Position numbers and translations under genes: made by a program
Source: Acidimicrobiia bacterium
GTDB taxonomy: Bacteria; Actinomycetota; Acidimicrobiia; Acidimicrobiales; Ilumatobacteraceae
Length of the DNA stretch: 9,069 nucleotides
Assembly: GCA_013821025.1 (NCBI GenBank)
Contig: JACDHN010000080.1
Coordinates: 1 to 9,069, forward strand
Direction: 5' to 3'
The notes under the pieces: generated by a model
What the model was told of the DNA's origin: nothing
The model's database searches: none
What the model saw: the letters and a program-made list of their open reading frames with translations, nothing else
Shown here: piece by piece, positions 1 to 6,900 of the stretch
Numbering within the stretch: position 1 is the stretch's first letter
Layout of the letters: each line of letters starts with the position of its first letter

Positions 1-5
1 CGGAC

Positions 6-377
6 TTGCGCGTGAGGATCCCGGCGGGCAAGTTCGCCGAGCAGCTGCTACGCCATGACCTGCCCGGATTGAGCGACGAGCAGCGCCGACAGACGCTGGC
101 CTTCATGGAGAGCCGGCTGCGCGTCCTGCCGTCGCCGATGACCGTTGGCGTGGGCGCTGTGGCTGGAGTCGTCGGCGCCCTCTGCGCCGTCATCGGGCAT
201 CGGCGGGTCGTTGGAGTATTGGCACGCCGGGCGCTTCCCGTCGTGCGCGACTACGTGCGCCTGCTGCGCTCACTTTCGTTCGCCTACGTGTGGGAAACCT
301 GGCCCGGCACTGCGCCCGACGGCTCGCCGCTCGTCTGCTCACGCGACCGCCGGTCCCTGATCGGTGAGAGCGGTTGA
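6..377 (+). CDS. Small single-pass membrane protein, unknown function (5' end uncertain)
   Basis: I do not recognise this 123-residue protein. It has a charged N-terminal helical part (about residues 8-40, containing LPGLSDEQRR), then one clear hydrophobic segment at about residues 45-64, rich in Gly, Ala and Val. A basic, amphipathic stretch follows (about 65-95), then a short polar tail. The start is uncertain. TTG at 6 and GTG at 12 are both usable, but the frame is open to the left edge and no ribosome site can be seen, so the gene may begin upstream. Its stop codon TGA (375-377) overlaps the TTG start of the GMC oxidoreductase, which supports a real, co-translated gene. Small subunits next to GMC enzymes are known in other systems (for example the gluconate dehydrogenase type). 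A membrane-anchoring or partner role here is only an inference from position. Confidence 0.6.
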   Translation: MRVRIPAGKFAEQLLRHDLPGLSDEQRRQTLAFMESRLRVLPSPMTVGVGAVAGVVGALCAVIGHRRVVGVLARRALPVVRDYVRLLRSLSFAYVWETWPGTAPDGSPLVCSRDRRSLIGESG

Positions 378-1837
378 GCGGGAGCGGGCGGTCAAGCGGG
401 GACATCGACGCCGAGGTGCTCGTCATCGGGTCGGGCGCCGGCGGCGCGCCCACGGCTGCGCTCCTGGCCGAGGCCGGGTTCGACGTGCTCGTGGTCGAGG
501 AGGGACCGTGGATCCCTCAGGGCGCGCTGCGCCCGTTCTCCCTGCAGCAGATGGAGCGGCAGTACCGCTCTGGCGGTGTGACCGTGGCGCTCGGCAGGCC
601 GAGCATCGCCTATACGGAGGGCAGGTGCGCCGGGGGCGGTAGTGAGATCAACAGCGGGCTCTACTGGCGGCCTCCTGGCACACTGCTCGAACGCTGGCGC
701 GATCAATACGGGCTGGCGTCGCTCGACCCCGACGGGATCGACAAGGTCCTCGACGAGGTGGAGCGCGACCTGTCGGTGCAGCTGCTGCCAGGGGCGGCGA
801 GCGGACCGAGCGAGATGCTCCGGCGAGGGGCGGCAGCGCTCGGATGGCGTCACGACGAGGTACCGCGGTGGATGACCTACTCCGATCAGGAGCCGGCCGG
901 TCGCCGCCAGAGCATGACCGAGACGTACCTACCGCGTGCGCGACAGGCCGGAGCTCGCATCGTTCCAGAGTGCCGCGCAGAGCGCATCGAGATCCGCAAC
1001 GGCAGGGCCCGGTACGTGGCCGTGGTCGGCGCCGACGGGACTCGAAGGAGGATTGGGTTCCGGCACCTCATCGTGTGCGCCGGCGCGATCCAGACCCCGG
1101 CTCTGTTGCTGCGCTCGGGCCTGCGCCACAACATCGGCCGGACGCTGGCGATTCACCCGACGGTGAAGCTGGCGGCCAGGTTCGACTCGCCACTCAACGT
1201 GCCCGACGACGTGCCGGTGCACCAGGTGAAGGAGTTCGCCCCCCAGCTGTCCTTCGGGGGATCCGCTTCGCATCCAGGGCTCGTGGCGCTGTCGCTGGCC
1301 GACTCGTGGGACACGTTCGGTGACCGGATCGTGGATTGGCAGCGGATGTCGGTGTACTACGCCGCCATCACGTCCGAGGGGCACGGACGGGTGCTGGCCA
1401 TCCCCGGGTTCACCGATCCGCTCGTCACGTACCGGCTGACCCGGCGGGACGAGGCGATGCTCGGCCGGGGTCTGGCTCGCCTGTCGCTGCTGATGCTCGA
1501 GGCCGGGGCCGACGAGGTGTACCCGTCGTTTCGTAGCGCGCCGGTCGTGCGCACCCGTGCAGACGTGGCCGAGCAGCAGCGGAGGTTCTCCACCACGCGA
1601 GCAACGGTGATGACCGTGCACCTGTGCTCCACGGTGCCACTGGGCGGGGCGCGGGACCAGCGGCGCGGCGCCGACGAGTGGGGTGCCATTCCCGGCGTGT
1701 CCAATGTGGCGGTGAACGATGCGTCGTTGCTGCCAGACGCGCCGGGTGTCAACCCGCAGGCCACGGTGATGGCGCTCGCCATCCGCAACGTGCGGCACTT
1801 CATCGAGTCCGACCGCTTTCTGGACGGCAGCTCGTGA
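374..1837 (+). CDS. GMC-family FAD-dependent oxidoreductase
   Basis: This 487-residue flavoprotein probably oxidises an alcohol or sugar hydroxyl. An N-terminal dinucleotide-binding fold shows GSGAGG at residues 19-24 and an acidic pair, E42-E43, at the end of the second strand, for the FAD ribose. A second FAD-contacting segment, GRCAGGGSEIN (83-93), matches the GGS-N signature of GMC enzymes. The C-terminal GMC domain carries the likely catalytic pair: H416 (in VHLCSTVPLG) and N460 (in GVNPQ), after the typical NDASLLPDAPG segment. No signal peptide is seen, so the enzyme should be cytoplasmic. It is somewhat shorter than many GMC enzymes (usually above 500 residues). The TTG start is chosen because an in-frame stop lies just upstream (365-367) and the next GTG (416) would cut into the FAD fold. 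It overlaps both neighbours by 4 nt. The substrate is unknown: cholesterol, long-chain alcohol and sugar oxidases all belong to this superfamily. Confidence 0.9.
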   Translation: MSGSGRSSGDIDAEVLVIGSGAGGAPTAALLAEAGFDVLVVEEGPWIPQGALRPFSLQQMERQYRSGGVTVALGRPSIAYTEGRCAGGGSEINSGLYWRPPGTLLERWRDQYGLASLDPDGIDKVLDEVERDLSVQLLPGAASGPSEMLRRGAAALGWRHDEVPRWMTYSDQEPAGRRQSMTETYLPRARQAGARIVPECRAERIEIRNGRARYVAVVGADGTRRRIGFRHLIVCAGAIQTPALLLRSGLRHNIGRTLAIHPTVKLAARFDSPLNVPDDVPVHQVKEFAPQLSFGGSASHPGLVALSLADSWDTFGDRIVDWQRMSVYYAAITSEGHGRVLAIPGFTDPLVTYRLTRRDEAMLGRGLARLSLLMLEAGADEVYPSFRSAPVVRTRADVAEQQRRFSTTRATVMTVHLCSTVPLGGARDQRRGADEWGAIPGVSNVAVNDASLLPDAPGVNPQATVMALAIRNVRHFIESDRFLDGSS

Positions 1838-2883
1838 TCGAGCGCAGGAGCATTCCGGACCACACCGTCATCACCGGGGGTGCCGGCTGGCTCGGTCGGG
1901 CACTGGTATCGCGCCTCGGCTCACCCGGATCCGAAGGACTGCGTCGGGGACTACGGGTGCTCGTGCGCGACGAGGCGGACCGTCGGGGGATCATGGCGCT
2001 GGCCCCAGAGGCCAACGTTGTCGTCGGCGATGTGACCAGGCCACGGGATCTCACGACGCTGTTCCAGGGCACCCATGACGGCGTCGTCGACGTGGTGCAC
2101 ACGGCTGGTGTCATCCACCCAGAACGCTGGAGTGACTTCGACGCCGTCAACGCCGGCGGGACGAGGAACGTTCTGGCGGCTGCTGCGCTGGCCGGGGTCC
2201 GGCGCCTCGTCCACATCTCGTCCAACAGCCCGTTCGGCACGAACCCCGACATCGGCGACACGTTCCGCAACGACGAGCCGTATGACCCGTACTACGGCTA
2301 CGGACTGTCGAAGATGCACGCCGAGGTGCACGTTCGAGAGGCTGTGGAGCGAGGTCTCGACGCCGTGATGGTGCGCCCACCGTGGTTCTACGGCCCGTTC
2401 CAGCCCGAGCGGCAGACCACGTTCTTCACGATGATCCGCAAGGGTCGGTTTCCCATCATCGGCTCGGGAGCCCAGCGGCGGTCGATGGTGTACATCGACA
2501 ACCTGGTGGACGGCGTGCTGCTGGCCGAGCTGGTGGTCACGCCTCCCGGGCGTGGTTGGTGGATCGCCGACGAGTGCCCGTACCCGCTGGCGGAGATCGT
2601 GGCGACGGTGGGACGGGCACTGCACGACGAGGGCTACGACGTCACGGAGAATCGGATTCGGGTGCCGGCGCTCTTCGGGATGCTTGCAGAGGCCGCCGAT
2701 CGCGGTTTGCAGCGCGTCGGCCGGTACCACCAGGCCATCCATGTGCTCGGCGAGATGGACAAGACCATCGCCGTCGACATCTCCGCGGCGCGAGCCGAGC
2801 TGGGCTACGAGCCCCGGGTGTCGCTGTACGACGGGATGCGCGAGAGCATCCGCTGGTGCAGGGCCCAGGGGATCTCGCTGTGA
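1834..2883 (+). CDS. Extended SDR: NAD(P)-dependent epimerase/dehydratase or 3-beta-HSD-like
   Basis: This 349-residue protein has the extended short-chain dehydrogenase fold. The nucleotide-binding motif TGGAGWLG is at residues 14-21, a VVGDVTRP segment follows strand 3, and a Ser-rich active-site strand HISSNSPFG lies around 128-135. The catalytic YxxxK is Y156-GLS-K160. The RPPWFYGP motif and the C-terminal DISAARAELGYEPR segment are typical of the NAD-dependent epimerase / 3-beta-hydroxysteroid dehydrogenase branch. Strand 2 ends in RVLVRD (R45-D46), where NADPH-preferring enzymes often have a basic residue, so NADP use is possible. The GTG start at 1834 overlaps the GMC stop by 4 nt. Reading open further upstream in this frame lies inside the GMC gene and encodes no recognisable domain. 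The substrate cannot be told from sequence; nucleotide-sugar, sterol-like or prenyl-linked sugar substrates are all possible. Confidence 0.88.
   Translation: MIERRSIPDHTVITGGAGWLGRALVSRLGSPGSEGLRRGLRVLVRDEADRRGIMALAPEANVVVGDVTRPRDLTTLFQGTHDGVVDVVHTAGVIHPERWSDFDAVNAGGTRNVLAAAALAGVRRLVHISSNSPFGTNPDIGDTFRNDEPYDPYYGYGLSKMHAEVHVREAVERGLDAVMVRPPWFYGPFQPERQTTFFTMIRKGRFPIIGSGAQRRSMVYIDNLVDGVLLAELVVTPPGRGWWIADECPYPLAEIVATVGRALHDEGYDVTENRIRVPALFGMLAEAADRGLQRVGRYHQAIHVLGEMDKTIAVDISAARAELGYEPRVSLYDGMRESIRWCRAQGISL
2867..2872 (+). promoter_or_regulatory. Ribosome binding site for the second SDR gene
   Basis: AGGGGA lies 7 nt before the GTG at 2880, inside the last codons of the preceding SDR gene. It supports GTG 2880 as the true start and suggests that this junction can recruit ribosomes itself as well as by stop/start coupling. 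The other overlap junctions have weaker matches, for example GAAGGTG at 3905-3911 before aftD. Confidence 0.55.
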
Positions 2884-3926
2884 CCACGGCACTCGTGACG
2901 GGCGGCAGCGGCTACTTCGGCATGCTGTTGGCGGAACGGCTCCGCGACGGCGGGGCGCCGGTGCGTGTTCTCGACCTGGTCGACACCGAAGACCGCCACC
3001 CCGACATCGAGTTCGTGGCGGGCGACATCAGGGATCGCGCCGCCGTGCGAGCGGCCGTCGACGGCGCCGACGTGGTGTACCACAACGTGGCTCAGGTGCC
3101 GCTGGCGAAGGATCTGCGGCTGCTGCGTACCGTCAATGTCGACGGCACCCAGCGCCTGCTCGAGGCGTGTGCCGACGCCGGCGTCGCCAAGGTGGTGCAC
3201 ACCTCATCGAGCGCCGTGTTCGGTGTGCCCGACACCAATCCAGTGCTGCCGTCGACCGTGCCGCGACCCATCGAGGAGTACGGCCATGCCAAACTGGCGG
3301 CAGAGTGGACGTGCTTGGAGGCGACATCACGGGGGCTCGACGTGTCGATCGTACGTCCCCGGACGATCCTCGGACATGGGCGGCTCGGCGTCTTCGGGAT
3401 CCTGTTCGACTGGATCGCCGACGGCGCCGATCCCTTCGTGCTCGGTGACGGCGCCAATCGCTACCAGTTCGTGCACGCCGACGATCTGGCCAGAGCGTGC
3501 ATCGCGGCCGGTGGGACGGACGGGCCTGAGATCTTCAACATCGGCGCAGATCGCTTCGGCACGATGCGTGAGGCGTTGGACCACCTGTGCGAGCACGCCG
3601 GGACCGGGTCACAGGTGCGGTCATTGCCCATCACGGCAGCGGCAGCAGCGATGCGGCTGAGCGCCAGGGCCGGCCTGACCCCCTTTGCCCCCTATCACTG
3701 GCTGATGTACTCGAAGTCGCTGTGGTTCGACATCGACCACGCCCGGCAGTCGCTCGGTTGGCAGCCCCAGTGGTCCACCGATGAGATGTTCGCTCATAGC
3801 TACGACTGGTTCGTCGCCAACCGGGCATCCACCGACGACGAGCGTGCCAGCCACCACCGGCGCACGGCCCGCAGCGCCGCCCTGTCGGCGCTCAAGGCGC
3901 TCACGAAGGTGCTGCCGGCGCGGTGA
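2880..3926 (+). CDS. Extended SDR: NAD-dependent epimerase/dehydratase
   Basis: This is a second extended SDR of 348 residues, almost equal in length to its upstream neighbour but clearly divergent from it. It shows TGGSGYFG at residues 7-14, an acidic residue at the end of strand 2 (D32 in RVLDL) that favours NAD, and FVAGDIRD after strand 3. The active-site strand is HTSSSAVFG at 107-115 and the catalytic YxxxK is Y134-GHA-K138. RPRTILG and the QFVHADDLARA segment are typical of nucleotide-sugar epimerase relatives, as is FDIDHARQSLGWQP near the end. The last 30 or so residues form a basic tail (HHRRTARSAAL to KVLPAR) beyond the catalytic fold, which could touch the membrane or a partner. 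The GTG start overlaps the previous stop by 4 nt and has a good AGGGGA site. Its own stop overlaps the aftD start. The substrate is unknown; a role in supplying or modifying a glycan or lipid substrate for the neighbouring arabinosyltransferase is inference. Confidence 0.88.
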   Translation: MTTALVTGGSGYFGMLLAERLRDGGAPVRVLDLVDTEDRHPDIEFVAGDIRDRAAVRAAVDGADVVYHNVAQVPLAKDLRLLRTVNVDGTQRLLEACADAGVAKVVHTSSSAVFGVPDTNPVLPSTVPRPIEEYGHAKLAAEWTCLEATSRGLDVSIVRPRTILGHGRLGVFGILFDWIADGADPFVLGDGANRYQFVHADDLARACIAAGGTDGPEIFNIGADRFGTMREALDHLCEHAGTGSQVRSLPITAAAAAMRLSARAGLTPFAPYHWLMYSKSLWFDIDHARQSLGWQPQWSTDEMFAHSYDWFVANRASTDDERASHHRRTARSAALSALKALTKVLPAR

Positions 3927-6900
3927 GGCTCCCTTCACGGGCAAAATGGGCGATCAACGCTGTGGACCGGCTGGGCATCGCCCTGCTTGCGTTCTTGGCG
4001 TACGTGCCGACGATGCTGTCGTCGCCTGGCAAGATGCCGGCCGACACGAAGGCCTACCTCTACCTCGATCCTGGACGCCTCACCGCCGACTCGCCGTGGA
4101 CGTTCGATCCACGCCAGTTCGCCGGGTGGGTGCCGCACCAGCAGATCACGTATCTGTGGCCCTCGGGGCCGTGGTATTGGTTCTGGGACACGCTCGGAAT
4201 GCCGGACTGGGTCGCCCACCGCCTGTGGCTCGGCACCGTGCTGTTAGCCGGCGGCCTCGGTGTGCGCTGGGTTGCCAAAGTGCTGGGCCTGGGGCCGGCG
4301 GGAGCGCTCGGCGCGGCGCTCGTGTACCAGCTCTCGCCCTACGTGCTGCCCTACGTGTCCCGCACCTCGCTGATGCTGCTGCCGTGGGCCGGCGTGGGGT
4401 GGATCGTCGGCCTGACGATCCGGGCTGCCACCCGGTCCAGCTGGCATCACGTCGGGATCCTTGCTCTCGTGATCGCCACCGTGGGCTCTCCGAATGCCAC
4501 GGCGCTGGCGATGATCGCCCCGGCGCCGGTGCTGTGGCTGTTGCACGCCGCCTGGAGCCGCTTGATCACGTGGCGGCGAGCGGCGCTGACGACGGCGAAG
4601 ATCGCTGTGCTGTCGCTCGGCGTGTCGCTGTGGTGGATCGCCATGCTCGCCGTGCAGGGCCGTCATGGTGCCGAGGTGCTCAGCTATTCGGAGTCGCTGG
4701 AGGCCGTGTCATCGGCGTCGACCTCGTCGGAGGTGTTGCGGGGCCTCGGGTACTGGCTGTTCTACCTGCGCGATGCGTACGCAGCGACGACAACTGCTGC
4801 GTACGACTACATGGCATCGGTTCGCGTCATCGGTGCCGGCTACCTGCTGCTGGCGCTGTGCCTCGTGGGTCTGGTGTTCATCAGATGGCAGCATCGGCGC
4901 TTCGCCGTGTGGTGCTTCGCAGCCGGGGCACTGCTGGCCATCGGTGTCCACCGCCTGGACGATCCGGCACCGATCACCGATGCCCTGATCAACGACACCG
5001 AGTCCGGGCTGGCGCTGGCGCTGCGCAGCAGCACCAGGGCACTGCCGATGGCGACGCTCGGCCTGGCACTGGGCGCCGGCGCCTTGGTGACGGCCGTCAG
5101 ACCACGGCGCAGCTGGGTACGCATGGCGGTGCCGGTGGCGCTTGTCGTGGTGGCTGTCGTGAACATGCCGAGCCTGTGGCGGCGCGACTACGTCGATCCG
5201 GCGCTGACCCGCGACCAGGATCCACCCGCAGCGTGGGACCAGGCGGTGGACGCACTCGACGCCATGCCACCCGGGTACCGCGTGTTCCAGTTGCCGGGCC
5301 AGGAGTTCGGCGCCTTCCGTTGGGGCTACACGGTCGACCCTCCCCTGCCAGGCCTCACCGAGCGCCCGCTCGTCACCCGCGACCTGCTGCCCCTCGGCAG
5401 CCCACCCGCCATGGACCTGCTGTTCGCGCTCGACGACAGGTTCCAGGACGCCACGATCGAGACCCAGGCGATCGCGCCCGTGTCGCGGCTGCTGGGCGCG
5501 GACACCATCTGGGTCACGAACGACGCCGCCTTCGATCGCTTCCGCACGCCGCGACCCGAGGTGATGACCGACCTGTACCGCAAGACCCCCGACGGCCTCG
5601 GCGAGCCTGTCGTCTACGGGGATCCGTTCGTCAACGAGCCCGACGTCACCATGACCGACGAACGGTCGGTCAGCGACGAACTGATCGGCACTGCCGTTCC
5701 ACCGGTGATGCTGGTACCCGTCGACGAGCCGGTGCCTGTCGTGCGCACGAAGCTGGAGACGGTGTTGGTGTCGGGCAGCGGCGACGGCGTGGTCGACGCC
5801 GCGGCAGCGGGGATCCTCGACGGCACGGAGCTGATCCGGTACTCAGCCGATCTGGGCGACCGCTTGCGCCCGGCCATCCGGAACGCCTCGGAGATCATCG
5901 TCACCGACTCCAACCGGGATCGGGCCCGGCGCTGGAACTCGTCGCAGGACTCCGTGGGGTTCACCGAGTCTGGCGGCCCAGCCACCGACCTGCTGCGGGT
6001 CGAGAGCGCAGACAGCCGGCTGCCCGTGTTCGCCTCGTCAGATCCGACCAACCAGACCGTGGCGACGCAGCAGGGACCGGTGACGGCGATCGCCAGCGCC
6101 TACGGCGAGCCGTTCGCCTTCCGGCCAGAGGACCGGGCGGCGATGGCGATCGACGGAGATCCCAAGACGGCGTGGAGGGTCTCGGATCGCTTCGCCACGA
6201 TCGGTGAGCGGATCGTGCTGACGACGACGCAGGGCATCGACCACGTCACGCTGCTTCAGCCAAGGTTCTCCGAACGGCAGCGGCACATCACTGCGATCGA
6301 TCTGCTGGTCGCCGATCGGCCGCCGCAGCGGGTCGAGCTCGGACCCGAGTCGTTGACCGGGACGGGCCAGCGAATCGAGTTCGAGCCCAGCGCCGGCGCC
6401 ACAGGGGTGGAGATCACGGTGGCTGCCACGCAGACACCTACGCAGGTCAGCGGACCGCGCCTCGCGGCCGTGGGGTTCGCAGAGATCGACGTCGGGTTGG
6501 GACCAACCACCGAAGTGGTGCGTCCACCTACAGAGGTGCTCGATCTGCTGCCAGCGGTGCGAGACCGCACGCCGGTGTCACTCGTTTTCACCCGTCTGCG
6601 CCACGATCCCACCGATCGGTTCCGCGCTGATCCCGAGCAGGGCCTGGAGCGCTCGTTCTCACTCGGGGAAGGCCGGGAGATGGGCGTCGACGTCACCGTG
6701 CGCCTCGATCCGAGGGCCACCGACGAGGTGCTCGGAGAGGTGCTCGGTGTCGACGGTCCCGTGGCCACCGACCGGCTGGCCGGCGTGCCGGGTGCCGCAG
6801 CATGGGCCGTGGCGGACGGCGAGCCGGACACGGCGTGGATCTCACCGTTTGCCTATCCGGGTGAGCACGTGCTCGACATCCCGCTCGGCGACGGCCGGGT

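Noticed and set aside
929..1798. A 289-codon minus-strand frame opposite the GMC gene
   Set aside because: Composition is His/Arg/Pro-rich with no recognisable motif, and the plus strand carries an intact GMC enzyme with all key residues.
1624..1833. Upstream extension of the first SDR frame
   Set aside because: The added residues lie inside the GMC C-terminal domain in another frame and look like random high-GC translation; the Rossmann fold starts just after GTG 1834.
2382..2879. Upstream extension of the second SDR frame
   Set aside because: It overlaps the coding sequence of the first SDR and adds Arg-rich sequence without a domain; GTG 2880 has a good ribosome site and places TGGSGYFG at the N-terminus.
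1951..2892. A 313-codon minus-strand frame opposite the first SDR gene
   Set aside because: It mirrors the codon structure of the SDR gene, has no domain, and would overlap it completely.
3781..6207. An 808-codon open frame on the plus strand across the end of the second SDR gene and the first half of aftD
   Set aside because: It is in a different frame from two well-supported genes, encodes Arg/Ala/Gly-rich protein without domains, and is the kind of long shadow frame expected in high-GC DNA.
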